Shown here: in pieces, positions 1-8,659 of the stretch
Numbering within the stretch: the first letter of the stretch is position 1
Layout: each line of letters starts with the position of its first letter
NCBI GenBank assembly: GCA_016787485.1
Contig: JAEUUL010000024.1
Span: 62,001 to 126,000, forward strand
Origin: Bacteroidota bacterium
GTDB lineage: Bacteria; Bacteroidota; Bacteroidia; NS11-12g; UBA955
DNA length: 64,000 nucleotides
Direction of reading: 5' to 3'
Program-made: the position numbers and the translations under genes
The notes under the pieces: model-generated
Database searches by the model: none
What the model was told of the DNA's origin: nothing
Seen by the model: only the letters and a program-made list of their open reading frames with translations

Positions 1-651
1 AAAATGATTCAGGTGAAATTGTCTACCAACGGCGGAACTGCCGGCGTGGTTAAAGACACCATCACCAGCGCCAAAACCATTACCTGGGTTTACAAATACA
101 AAGTACAGGGTACTGTAGGTGATGTGCTTACACTGACTGCTCTGGTTACTGACGACAATGGTGAAACTGCAAGCCAGAGTTTCAACATTGAGATTGTTCC
201 TCCCCAGGCTCCTGTAAAACTGGTTCAGAACCAACAAGTATGGAATCTGCAAGGCCCGAACAAAGGTGCTTATGACCTGAACCTCGAAGCTGAAGTAGGT
301 GCAGGACAACCTCCTCTGACCAAAGATTTGCTGGATAAAACCACAAGCACTGCTCCTATTACTTTCTCCAAAGCATGGACCAGTGGCAATGGTACTACCA
401 AATTTGTACGTGTTACCAAAAATGACTGGGACAACACCACCAATTCCAACTACCTGTGGAACCTTTACAAAACCAATGCTGCGAATACCACCACCAGCAT
501 TTCCAACCTTGCTTTGGGTGACTACATCCTGGTAAAAACCGGACAAAGTGTACCTTTCAGTATTTACATTATCCGTGTGGATGAGGTGAAAGACACCCCT
601 TCAGACAACAACGACTACGTAAAATTCAGCTTTTACAAAGCCGATATCTGA
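1..651 (+). CDS. 3' part of exported beta-rich protein (partial)
   Basis: The reading frame is open from the first base of the window and ends at TGA 649-651, so the true start lies outside; the ATG at 4 is probably internal. About 215 residues are visible. The first 65 read like an Ig-like/PKD-type beta sandwich (repeated VT, LTALV and DDNGE segments ending in a Pro-rich linker PPQAP). The rest is a Thr/Asn-rich beta domain with no cysteines. There is no T9SS YPNP-type sorting motif at the C-terminus, so it may be a lipoprotein or surface protein anchored elsewhere. Composition (many Thr, Asn, Gly) fits an exported protein. I do not recognise a family and assign no function. A strong terminator follows directly. 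Confidence 0.7.
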   Translation, partial: KMIQVKLSTNGGTAGVVKDTITSAKTITWVYKYKVQGTVGDVLTLTALVTDDNGETASQSFNIEIVPPQAPVKLVQNQQVWNLQGPNKGAYDLNLEAEVGAGQPPLTKDLLDKTTSTAPITFSKAWTSGNGTTKFVRVTKNDWDNTTNSNYLWNLYKTNAANTTTSISNLALGDYILVKTGQSVPFSIYIIRVDEVKDTPSDNNDYVKFSFYKADI

Positions 652-676
652 TTTCGTACGACGAAGATTGTTACTG

Positions 677-709
677 GAAAACCTGCCCGCAAGGCAGGTT
701 TTCTTTTTG
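677..709 (+). terminator. Rho-independent terminator
   Basis: An 11-bp perfect stem (GAAAACCTGCC at 677-687 and its complement at 693-703) with a CGCAA loop is followed by a T-rich tract. It ends the transcript of the upstream exported-protein gene before pfkA. Confidence 0.9.
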
Positions 710-748
710 TGTACAGCTTTCGCCCCGAATTGCTTTTTTTTGTAGCCA

Positions 749-1717
749 GTGAAAAAGATAGGGGTTTTTACATCAGGGGGAGATTCTCCGGGCATGAATG
801 CCTGCGTAAGGGCTGTGGTAAGAACCGCCGTACACAATGGGTTACAGGTATTTGGCATTCGGCGCGGATACCAGGGAATGATAGAAGGAGATATTACCGA
901 ACTTTCGGCTCCCAGTGTGGCAAACATACTCCAATACGGAGGTACATTACTGAAAACAGCCCGGAGTGCAGATTTTTTAACTCCTGAAGGCCGAAAAATC
1001 GCCGCAGACCAGTTGCACCGGCATGGAATCGAAGGCCTTGTATGTATAGGAGGCAATGGTACGTATACCGGTGCCATGGTTTTTGAAAAAGAATACGGTA
1101 TTCCGGGTATTGGCTGCCCCGGCACCATAGACAACGATTTGTACGGAACCGATTATACCATTGGGTTCGATACGGCCATCAATACCGCCATGGAAGCCAT
1201 AGATAAAATACGTGACACTGCAGACAGCCATAACCGTGTTTTCTTTGTGGAAGTAATGGGACGGCATGCAGGTCATATTGCCCTGCTATCAGGCATTGCC
1301 GGCGGAGCTGAAGGCATTTTTGTGCCTGAAAGACAAAATGAATTTGAAGCGGTGATACATACATACAGTCAGAAAAGCCGCAACAAGGAATTTTCGATTT
1401 TTATAGTGTGTGAAGGGGATGAAGAAGGCCATGCCTATGAGGTGGCACGCCGTTTTCAGGAAGTGTACCCGGATACGGACTGCCGCATTACGGTTTTGGG
1501 GCATGTACAACGTGGTGGCAGCCCCACCGCTATGGACAGGATACTTGCATCCCGGTTGGGTGCCCATGCTGTAAAAGGCCTGCTCGAGGGCCGGAAAAAC
1601 TGCGCCGTGGGTGTGGTGAGCAATGATATTGTTTTTACCCCGTTTAGTGAAGCCATTTATAAAAAGAAGGATATCCCGGAAAACCTCTGGTCTCTGAATG
1701 CAATGATTAGCCGCTGA
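749..1717 (+). CDS. pfkA: ATP-dependent 6-phosphofructokinase
   Basis: Phosphorylates fructose-6-phosphate to fructose-1,6-bisphosphate in glycolysis (cytosolic). 322 aa, the normal bacterial PfkA length. Start is GTG at 749, which gives the canonical N-terminus KKIGVFTSGGDSPGMN. The catalytic TIDND motif, the substrate-binding MGRHAGH segment and the late HVQRGGSPTAMDR motif are present. One deviation: the nucleotide/Mg loop usually written GGDGS reads GGNGT here (near residue 102), so the Asp is Asn. This could alter phosphoryl-donor or Mg handling, or be a lineage-normal variant. TGA at 1715-1717 overlaps the ATG of recN by one base, implying translational coupling. Confidence 0.95.
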   Translation: MKKIGVFTSGGDSPGMNACVRAVVRTAVHNGLQVFGIRRGYQGMIEGDITELSAPSVANILQYGGTLLKTARSADFLTPEGRKIAADQLHRHGIEGLVCIGGNGTYTGAMVFEKEYGIPGIGCPGTIDNDLYGTDYTIGFDTAINTAMEAIDKIRDTADSHNRVFFVEVMGRHAGHIALLSGIAGGAEGIFVPERQNEFEAVIHTYSQKSRNKEFSIFIVCEGDEEGHAYEVARRFQEVYPDTDCRITVLGHVQRGGSPTAMDRILASRLGAHAVKGLLEGRKNCAVGVVSNDIVFTPFSEAIYKKKDIPENLWSLNAMISR

Positions 1718-3375
1718 TGTTACTGAATCTCACTGTAAAAAACTTCGCCCTGATAAGGGAACTGTGCTACGAGCCGGGCAAAGGCTTCAATGTTGTTACC
1801 GGCGAAACGGGTGCTGGTAAGTCAATATTGCTGGGCGCACTGGGTTTGGTGCTTGGTAACCGGGCAGAATCAGGAGTGTTGCTGAATGCGGAACAAAAAT
1901 GTATTGTGGAAGCTACCTTCAATATCGAGGCACTCCAATTGCATGACTTTTTCCAACAGGAGGAACTTGACTATGAGCCTACGACCCTATTGCGCAGGGA
2001 AATTTCACCCCAGGGAAAAAGCCGGGCCTTTATCAACGACACCCCTGTTTCGCTGAACACCCTGCGGGCACTGGGAAGTCAGCTCATTGAAATCCATACT
2101 CAAAATACCGGTTTGCTCATTACCCAGGCCGATGAGCAATTGCAGTTGCTGGACGATTATGCAATGCATCCAGACCTCCTTGGAGAATATAAGCTTGCAT
2201 GGAAAAACTGGCGTATGGCAAAAGAACAATTAACACACGCTTTGCAGGTAAGGGAACAACTGAACCGTGAACGGGATTATCTGCATTTCCAGTACCAGGA
2301 ATTGGATGATTTTCAGCCAATAATGGACGAGGAAAGTACATTGCTTCAGCAAATACAGTTGCTGGAAAACGCCGGTGAAATTGGTGAAGCTTGTCAGGAT
2401 GTTCAATTTCAGCTTACGGAGAAAGAACTTTCCGTTTCAGACATACTGGGTCAACTAAGGCAGCGGCTTCGCAATGCGGCAAGGCACCTGCCAGCCATAG
2501 AAGAAATCACACAACGACTGGAATCTTCCCTGGAAGAATTGAGGGATTGCAGCCTCGAACTGGGTAAAATTGCCGCTGAGGCAGAATCGGATCCAAACCG
2601 ACTGGAACAACTGAACGGCCGATATGCACGATTGCAGCAACTGCTGAAAAAGCACGGAGCTGAGCAAGGCAGCGAACTTATACAGATTAAGAACGCACTT
2701 TCGGAAAAACTGCAGCAAAGCGACATGGCTGACCATGCCGTGGAAAAAGCAGACGAATTGGTAAAGCATACACGCAATCTGCTGGGCAGTGTGGCGGGGA
2801 AACTGCATTTATCCCGGGTAAAGGCTGCCCAAAATCTGGCATCAGAAGCTGTATTGCTGCTTAAAAAACTTGAAATGCCTGCTGCCAGATTGGAAATACA
2901 ACTAAGTGAACTGCCCGAACCAGGACCAGTCGGGGCAGATGGCATCGATATCCTGTTCAGTGCCAACGAAGGTAAGGCTCTGCAGCCCCTGGAGAAAGTA
3001 GCCAGTGGTGGTGAAGTAAGCAGGCTCAACTTCTGTTTCAAAGCCCTGTTGGCTGCCTGCAAAAACTGCCCAACGCTGATTTACGATGAAGCTGACACGG
3101 GTATAAGCGGAGCTGTGGCAGACCGGATGGGGCAAATGATGCGTGAACTGGGTCAGAAGCACCAGATTATCAGTATTACGCACCTGCCGCAGGTTGCGGC
3201 CCTGGGAGAGTATCATCATTTTGTGTACAAATCCACTGCGGACGGAGAAACTGAAAGCAGGATAAGACTGGTAAGCGGAGACGAAAGGGTACGCATAGTG
3301 GCCGAAATGCTGAGTGGCAGACAACCCGGAGAGGCGGCCATTGCGAATGCGCGGGAACTGCTTGCCGCGCAATAG
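1717..3375 (+). CDS. recN: DNA repair protein RecN
   Basis: SMC-like ATPase that acts early in double-strand-break repair by recombination. 552 aa, the usual length. Walker A GETGAGKS lies at residues 29-36, the ABC signature ASGGEVSRL near residue 429 and Walker B LIYDEADTGISG near 455. The middle (about 150-380) is a long helical, coiled-coil arm rich in Glu, Gln and Leu, as expected for RecN. It overlaps pfkA by one base (ATGA) and ends 2 nt before the stop of the convergent rnhA gene. No independent promoter is evident, so it is probably read through from pfkA. Confidence 0.97.
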   Translation: MLLNLTVKNFALIRELCYEPGKGFNVVTGETGAGKSILLGALGLVLGNRAESGVLLNAEQKCIVEATFNIEALQLHDFFQQEELDYEPTTLLRREISPQGKSRAFINDTPVSLNTLRALGSQLIEIHTQNTGLLITQADEQLQLLDDYAMHPDLLGEYKLAWKNWRMAKEQLTHALQVREQLNRERDYLHFQYQELDDFQPIMDEESTLLQQIQLLENAGEIGEACQDVQFQLTEKELSVSDILGQLRQRLRNAARHLPAIEEITQRLESSLEELRDCSLELGKIAAEAESDPNRLEQLNGRYARLQQLLKKHGAEQGSELIQIKNALSEKLQQSDMADHAVEKADELVKHTRNLLGSVAGKLHLSRVKAAQNLASEAVLLLKKLEMPAARLEIQLSELPEPGPVGADGIDILFSANEGKALQPLEKVASGGEVSRLNFCFKALLAACKNCPTLIYDEADTGISGAVADRMGQMMRELGQKHQIISITHLPQVAALGEYHHFVYKSTADGETESRIRLVSGDERVRIVAEMLSGRQPGEAAIANARELLAAQ

Positions 3376-3377
3376 AA

Positions 3378-3863
3378 TCAAAACAAATCCGGAGGGGTTT
3401 CCAGAGATTTTTCATACCCCAGATCCACAGAGTTCGGACTTTTGGCTGCAGCAAACGTAGCCAGATAGTCGCACCGTTCATTCTCTGCATTGCCGGCATG
3501 ACCTTTTACCCAGTGAAAATGCGGCTTATACCGGGCATACAACTGTAAAAAGTGTTTCCACAGATCTGGGTTTTTCACCTTTGCCCAGCCCTTGCGCTGC
3601 CAATTTTGCAACCAGCCTTTCAGCACCGCATCGCATACATATTTGCTGTCGCTGTAAATATGAATTTCCATGCCGGGTTGCCTTATTTTTTCCAGGGCCC
3701 TGATAACGGCAAGCAATTCCATACGGTTGTTTGTGGTGAGCCGGAACCCTTCAGCTATCTCTTTTCGGTGCCCGTTATACATCAGCACCGCCCCGTAACC
3801 ACCCGGGCCGGGATTCCCCAGCGCAGCCCCGTCTGTGTAAATCACAATCCTGCCAGCAGTCAT
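3378..3863 (-). CDS. rnhA: Ribonuclease HI
   Basis: Cleaves the RNA strand of RNA-DNA hybrids (Okazaki primers, R-loops). 161 aa. The four catalytic acidic residues are visible: D11 in YTDGA, E49 in NNRMELLAV, D72 in YSDSKY and D132 in NERCD. The HVKGH-type loop appears as HWVKGHAG at 117-124. The C-terminal tail past residue 140 is a short extension. The window therefore carries both RNase HI (here) and RNase HII (5207-5812). Upstream on the minus strand, TTTCTTTG (one mismatch to TAnnTTTG) ends 5 nt before the ATG, so the transcript probably has almost no leader. Confidence 0.96.
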   Translation of the reverse strand: MTAGRIVIYTDGAALGNPGPGGYGAVLMYNGHRKEIAEGFRLTTNNRMELLAVIRALEKIRQPGMEIHIYSDSKYVCDAVLKGWLQNWQRKGWAKVKNPDLWKHFLQLYARYKPHFHWVKGHAGNAENERCDYLATFAAAKSPNSVDLGYEKSLETPPDLF

Positions 3864-3952
3864 CGCTGCAAAGAAAATGCAGGCTGGATTTGTACACAGG
3901 CGCTGTGAACAAGTGCCCTAAAAAAGTGTATAACCTGCCTAAGGCCGTCGGG

Positions 3953-3960
3953 TATGTTTG
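3953..3960 (+). promoter_or_regulatory. -7 box TATGTTTG of the 3966 gene
   Basis: Exact match to the Bacteroidota -7 consensus TAnnTTTG. The box ends 5 nt before the ATG at 3966, so the predicted start of transcription falls on or next to that ATG. It contains the upstream in-frame ATG at 3954, ruling that codon out as the start. No clear -33 TTG is seen. Confidence 0.6.
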
Positions 3961-3965
3961 CAGTT

Positions 3966-4349
3966 ATGAATCCGGATAAACCCATAGTATTTGTAAAAAG
4001 AAACAAGCTGCAGGACCTGTTTGACTATTGTCTGGACAGCAAAATTGAATTTTCGGTAAAAGAACGTGAATTGGGAATTGATGAATTTGAAGTTGCCCTG
4101 GAAGTTGTGAACATAAAAAAAGCCGTATTGCTGGGCATGTTTCTGCGTGAGAACCGCATGGAACTTGCTGGTGCTGCAGCCGAACCAGCGCGGACTGCTG
4201 TTAAAAAACCTGCACCTGCGCGCAAAACCACCGAAACACCTGCAATCAGCAATCCCCTGCTGAGTACCGATACGGTAGCAGTATCCAGTGAACAGGAAAA
4301 CACTGCACCCGCTGCAGAAAACCCTTCACTGAGTTTTGATCTGAACTAA
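3966..4349 (+). CDS. Small conserved-type protein of unknown function
   Basis: 127 aa from ATG 3966. The first 65 residues look folded: an alternating hydrophobic/charged segment starting NPDKPIVFVKRN, then a helix-rich part with an acidic stretch and a Leu/Val strand. The remaining 60 residues are an Ala/Pro/Thr/Ser-rich tail with no signal peptide or membrane segment, so it is probably cytosolic. It stands alone between divergent rnhA and the glycosyltransferase gene, with its own -7 box and its own terminator. I do not recognise a domain and propose no function. The in-frame ATG at 3954 is unlikely to be used because it lies inside the promoter box. Confidence 0.75.
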   Translation: MNPDKPIVFVKRNKLQDLFDYCLDSKIEFSVKERELGIDEFEVALEVVNIKKAVLLGMFLRENRMELAGAAAEPARTAVKKPAPARKTTETPAISNPLLSTDTVAVSSEQENTAPAAENPSLSFDLN

Positions 4350-4376
4350 ATCATTGGCAGATGATTTTGAATAAGG

Positions 4377-4410
4377 AAAGCTCCGGTTCGTCGCCGGGGC
4401 TTTTTCTTTT
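4377..4410 (+). terminator. Rho-independent terminator
   Basis: Ten-base stem AAAGCTCCGG (4377-4386) pairs with CCGGGGCTTT (4394-4403) with one G-T wobble, loop of 7 nt, followed by a T-rich tract. It ends the monocistronic transcript of the 3966 gene. Confidence 0.85.
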
Positions 4411-4455
4411 ATGGTCCCCTCTGCCCTTTCATTTTGTATTCGTTATTTTGCCCTG

Positions 4456-5220
4456 ATGATACCCCTCTCGGTTGTAATCATTACCTACAACGAAGAAGCC
4501 TCCATTGCAGATTGCATCCGGAGTGTATCAGCCATTGCCGATGAAGTGCTGGTGCTGGACAGTTTCAGCACCGACAATACCGGAAAAATTGTAGAGAAAC
4601 TCGGAGGGCGTTTTGAACAACATACCTTCGACGGACATATTCAACAGAAGAACCGGGCCAAAGAAACGGCTGCAAATGACTGGGTATTGTCGCTGGACGC
4701 GGATGAAAAACCGGATGCAAATCTGCTGGAAGCCATCGGGCAGTGCAAAAACAATGGTTTCCAAGCTGATGGCTACACCATGAACCGTCTCAATTATTAT
4801 TGCGGACGACCTGTCAGAACCTGTGGCTGGTACCCTGATACCAAATTACGGCTTTGGAACCGGCGAAAAGGCGGCTGGACAGGAACCAATCCGCATGACC
4901 GTTTCGAAATGCAGCCCGGATGCAAAATCCTGCATTTACCGGGAAATCTTTTGCACAACACCTACCCCACGCATGAAGATATGGTGCGGCAATGTCGGAA
5001 ATTTGCCCGCATCGCAGCCGGTCATCTGCAATCCAAACCCTGGGCATACCTGATTGGAAAAATTCTCTTTGCTGCTACCAGCCGGTTTTTCCGGAATTAC
5101 TTTCTGAAACTTGGCTTTACCGACGGGATGGCCGGATGGCAGATCTGCCGTTACCAATGGCTGGAGGTAACCCTGAAATACGGTCTGGCTATGAAAATGA
5201 AATGGAATGGCACTGAGTGA
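4456..5220 (+). CDS. Family 2 glycosyltransferase, WaaE/KdtX-like
   Basis: 254 aa from ATG 4456; an in-frame ATG at 4411 would prepend 15 residues that do not belong to the GT-A fold. The N-terminus IPLSVVIITYNEEASI is the classic GT2 nucleotide-sugar entry, and the metal-binding DxD is D81-A-D83 in LSLDADEKPD. The family around lipopolysaccharide core transferase WaaE shares the VLDSFSTDNT segment and the basic, aromatic C-terminal part, so transfer of a sugar to the LPS core or another envelope glycan at the inner-membrane face is likely. The donor and acceptor cannot be told from sequence. Its end overlaps the start of rnhB by 14 nt. Confidence 0.88.
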   Translation: MIPLSVVIITYNEEASIADCIRSVSAIADEVLVLDSFSTDNTGKIVEKLGGRFEQHTFDGHIQQKNRAKETAANDWVLSLDADEKPDANLLEAIGQCKNNGFQADGYTMNRLNYYCGRPVRTCGWYPDTKLRLWNRRKGGWTGTNPHDRFEMQPGCKILHLPGNLLHNTYPTHEDMVRQCRKFARIAAGHLQSKPWAYLIGKILFAATSRFFRNYFLKLGFTDGMAGWQICRYQWLEVTLKYGLAMKMKWNGTE

Positions 5221-5812
5221 GAAATTCAGTTCTTACTCCCTCGAGGCAGGTTGTGATGAAGCTGGCCGGGGTTGTCTTGCCGGTCCTGTTTACGCGGCAG
5301 CGGTGATTCTCAAACCCGGTAGTACTCATCCTCTGCTCAATGACAGCAAACAGGTGAGCAAAGCAAACCGGAATGACCTGCGGGAATGGATAGAAGCCGA
5401 AAGTCTGCATTGGGCCATTGGTGTTTGCAGTCCGGCAGAAATAGACAAAATAAATATCCTCAACGCCAGTATTGAGGCCATGCACCGTGCCCTCGCTGCA
5501 CTGCAGGCCGAGCCCGAATTTATTCTGGTGGATGGCAACCGGTTCAAACCTTTCAGAAATATACCCTATGCCACAATGGTGCAAGGCGATGCCCGTTTCC
5601 GCAACATCGCGGCTGCGAGCATTCTTGCAAAAACCCACCGTGATTCCTTTATGGAGAAATTACATGTGCAGTTTCCACAATACGGCTGGATATCTAACGC
5701 CGGCTACCCCACGCCACCACACCGTGCAGCCATTGCCCGATACGGTATAACCCCTCATCACCGCAAAACTTTCCGGCTGTTGCCTGACCAATTGGATTTG
5801 TTCGGTCATTAA
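5207..5812 (+). CDS. rnhB: Ribonuclease HII
   Basis: Removes ribonucleotides misincorporated into DNA. 201 aa. The catalytic DEAGRG motif is at 17-22 (GCDEAGRGCLAGPV), a further acidic residue lies in LVDGN near 108, and the ASILAKTHRD segment follows. The ATG at 5207 lies inside the glycosyltransferase gene (14-nt overlap), so expression is probably coupled. The C-terminal FRLLPDQLDLF ends the protein at the usual length. Confidence 0.96.
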   Translation: MALSEKFSSYSLEAGCDEAGRGCLAGPVYAAAVILKPGSTHPLLNDSKQVSKANRNDLREWIEAESLHWAIGVCSPAEIDKINILNASIEAMHRALAALQAEPEFILVDGNRFKPFRNIPYATMVQGDARFRNIAAASILAKTHRDSFMEKLHVQFPQYGWISNAGYPTPPHRAAIARYGITPHHRKTFRLLPDQLDLFGH

Positions 5813-5842
5813 TTTGACGGATATTTAACGAAATTTGCCAGG

Positions 5843-8605
5843 ATGATGTTCAGATACTCCGGCCGGTTGTTGCCTTTATTCGCATTTTCCGTTTTGATCT
5901 GGAATTGCAGTTCACGTCGTGAAATGGCAAACAATGCTGCAATGGAAAGCATGGGTAATGAAGCGGAAGAACGCATGGCCTGGGAAGTTTCCCGACTGCG
6001 TGATCCGGAAAACGGTCGTATTCCGGATTTTATACGGCAGAAAGAACTCGCATGGGCTGCCACACAACCCTCAGATGCGGACTATGTCAATCGCCGAAGC
6101 GGCCCACCGGTTACATTCACCAATCGGGGTCCATGGAATGTGGGTGGCAGAACACGCGCTTTTGGTATAGATATAGCCAATGAAAACAGGCTCTTGGCCG
6201 GCTCCTGCAGCGGAGGCATGTGGCTGAGCACAGACCGGGGGGAATCCTGGAAAATGACCAATACCATGAGTCAACTGAAAAATGCCACCTGCCTGGTTCA
6301 GGATAAACGGGCCGGACACCAGCAAAACTGGTATTATGGCAGCGGAGAAGCTTACGGAGCCTCGGCCAGCCGCAATGGCAGCTATTACCTTGGAGATGGA
6401 CTTTTTCAAAGTTCAGACAGTGGTAAATCCTGGCAATCTGTGGTAAGCACCTCTGCTGGCAGTGCCGAAGCCTTTTCTGTCAATTGGCAGCTTGTATGGA
6501 ACGTAACCATGGATTATTCAGCACCAGATTCGGTGACCGAATTATACGCCGCTACCTACAATACCATTTTCCGCAGTGCAAACGGAGGTAAAACCTGGGC
6601 CGCAGTGCGCAACGGTTCTTCGTATTTTACCGATGTGGCTGTTTCTCCCACTGGCATTGTATACGCCACCATGAGTTCAGATGGCGGCCAGAAAGGAATC
6701 TGGAGATCTGAGGATGGCATTGCATTCACAAACATCACCCCACCCAATTTTGCACCAAAATACAACCGCATTGTTATCGGAATTGACCCAAATGATGAAC
6801 GAAGGGTTTATTTCCTGGCCAACACCCCCGGGTTTGGCAAAGGCACTAAGAATTTTCAGGGTGAACTGGAGTACAATAGTTTTTGGCGGTATACTTACCT
6901 CCGCGGAGATGGAAAAGACACCAATGGCCTCTGGTTGAACCTCACCCCGAATCTGCCGAACAGTGGGGGACAATTTGACCGCTGGCAGGTACAAGGCTCT
7001 TATGATATGGTGGTACAGGTGCAGCCCGGCGACAGCAACCGGGTTTTTATAGGCGGCACCAACCTGTACCGCAGTGACAATGCTTTTAAAGACAGCACCC
7101 ATACCACTTTCATCGGCGGATATGAAGAGTTCAGCGCATTGCCGGTCATCAACAGTTACCCGAACCATCATCCGGACCAGCATGTCATAGCCTTCAGCCC
7201 GTCGAATCCCCTAATCATGTACAGTGCCAATGACGGCGGACTTTTCCGTACAGACAACAGCAAGGCCGACAGTGTGTATTGGGAACCGCTGAACAATGGG
7301 TATGTAACCAGCATGTTCTTTACTGTGGCGCTGGATCATGCATCGCCGGGAAACCCGGTGGTTATAGGAGGGGCTCAGGACAACGGGAGTTGGTTTGTAA
7401 ACAACACCGATCCCAAAGCGTCCTGGGTATCACCCCGGGGCGGTGATGGCAGCTATTGTGCTATATCCGCAGGGCGCAAATTCTATTATTTGTCCATTCA
7501 AAACGGGAAAATGATGAAAGCTACCCTGGATGCAGCAGGCACCCGAACTGCGTTTACCCGCATTGACCCCATCGGGTTGAAAAAACCCCGTTTCATCAAC
7601 CCGTATGCACTGGACCCAAACCAGAACAAAATCATGTACCTGGCAGGCGGCAAATACCTTTGGAGGAATGACGATGTGGAAACCCTGCCTCTCAATGGCA
7701 GTTGGGATAGCATAAGTACCGGCTGGATCCGGTGGAAAGATTCTGTACCGACCCCTAACAGTTATATTACCGCAGTTACACCCTGCATGTACCCGCTGAA
7801 CCGGGTATACTACGGAACAGACAACCGCAGGGTTTACAGGGTGGATGATGCCCAAAGTGGTACTCCAAAACCAGTAGATATCACTTCAAACGGGATCGGG
7901 GTAACTTTTCCCTCAGGTGCCAGTGTGAGTTGCCTGGCAGCAGACCCTTCGGACGGCAATAAAATGATCGTGGCATACAGCAATTACAATGTATACAGTC
8001 TGTTTTATACCACGGATGGCGGCAGCAACTGGCAACGGGCCGGGGGCAACCTGGAACCCACCGATGGTACCGGCCCCAGTGTACGGTGGGTGAGTATTCT
8101 GCCTGTATCCGATGGTAAAATTTACCTCTGTGCTACCAGCACCGGGTTATACGCCACCACAGCCCTTAATGGCAACCAAACCGTATGGGTACAACAGGGC
8201 GCCAACACAATAGGCAATTCAGTATGCGATATGATAGATACCCGCGTGGGTGATGGCCTTGTGGCGGTTGCGACCCATGCCAACGGGATATTTACCGCCC
8301 GCTACACATCGGTTTCGCAGGTTGTATCCGCACAGGAAATAGCGGACATTCAATGGCCGGTAACTTTATACCCAAATCCTGCAAAAGATGAAGTATACCT
8401 GAAGTTTACCACCAGTAAAATGTGCCGGGCAGCCTGGGAAATCTGGGATGAATGCGGGCGGATTCTTGCAGAAAAGCAAAACCTTACCCTTCAACCCGGT
8501 TTTCAGAATTTGTCCATCGTATTGCCAAAGGGCAAAGCCGGACTGTATTTTGTGCGGCTGCAAGCCGGCAATCAGGTACGTACACTGCCGGTATACCGCC
8601 AATAG
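5843..8605 (+). CDS. Large secreted BNR/sortilin-type beta-propeller with T9SS sorting domain
   Basis: 920 aa. The N-terminus has a hydrophobic signal segment ending LIWNCSS; a Cys follows the signal, but Asn before it is atypical for a lipobox, so lipid anchoring is uncertain. The body (about 85-830) contains repeated propeller blades with the BNR/sortilin pattern of Ser-x-Asp-x-Gly-x-x-W, for example STDRGESW, SSDSGKSW, SANGGKTW and TTDGGSNW. Residues from about 840 form a type A T9SS sorting domain: VTLYPNPAKDEVYL, WEIWDECGRILAE and a final GLYFVRL. It is therefore probably exported through the T9SS encoded at 16371-22475 and displayed on or released from the cell. Substrate unknown; such propellers bind glycans or proteins. 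GAAATTTG, one mismatch to TAnnTTTG, lies 5 nt upstream of the ATG. Confidence 0.9.
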   Translation: MMFRYSGRLLPLFAFSVLIWNCSSRREMANNAAMESMGNEAEERMAWEVSRLRDPENGRIPDFIRQKELAWAATQPSDADYVNRRSGPPVTFTNRGPWNVGGRTRAFGIDIANENRLLAGSCSGGMWLSTDRGESWKMTNTMSQLKNATCLVQDKRAGHQQNWYYGSGEAYGASASRNGSYYLGDGLFQSSDSGKSWQSVVSTSAGSAEAFSVNWQLVWNVTMDYSAPDSVTELYAATYNTIFRSANGGKTWAAVRNGSSYFTDVAVSPTGIVYATMSSDGGQKGIWRSEDGIAFTNITPPNFAPKYNRIVIGIDPNDERRVYFLANTPGFGKGTKNFQGELEYNSFWRYTYLRGDGKDTNGLWLNLTPNLPNSGGQFDRWQVQGSYDMVVQVQPGDSNRVFIGGTNLYRSDNAFKDSTHTTFIGGYEEFSALPVINSYPNHHPDQHVIAFSPSNPLIMYSANDGGLFRTDNSKADSVYWEPLNNGYVTSMFFTVALDHASPGNPVVIGGAQDNGSWFVNNTDPKASWVSPRGGDGSYCAISAGRKFYYLSIQNGKMMKATLDAAGTRTAFTRIDPIGLKKPRFINPYALDPNQNKIMYLAGGKYLWRNDDVETLPLNGSWDSISTGWIRWKDSVPTPNSYITAVTPCMYPLNRVYYGTDNRRVYRVDDAQSGTPKPVDITSNGIGVTFPSGASVSCLAADPSDGNKMIVAYSNYNVYSLFYTTDGGSNWQRAGGNLEPTDGTGPSVRWVSILPVSDGKIYLCATSTGLYATTALNGNQTVWVQQGANTIGNSVCDMIDTRVGDGLVAVATHANGIFTARYTSVSQVVSAQEIADIQWPVTLYPNPAKDEVYLKFTTSKMCRAAWEIWDECGRILAEKQNLTLQPGFQNLSIVLPKGKAGLYFVRLQAGNQVRTLPVYRQ

Positions 8606-8641
8606 CTTCAATTGCAGGCAGCAGGCAAAGGCGTTTATCTT

Positions 8642-8649
8642 TACCTTTG
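8642..8649 (+). promoter_or_regulatory. -7 box TACCTTTG of guaA
   Basis: Exact TAnnTTTG match whose last base is 10 nt before the ATG at 8660. It fixes that ATG as the start, because the alternative in-frame start at 8612 lies upstream of the box. No TTG is seen at the expected -33 spacing. Confidence 0.6.
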
Positions 8650-8659
8650 CACCACGTTC

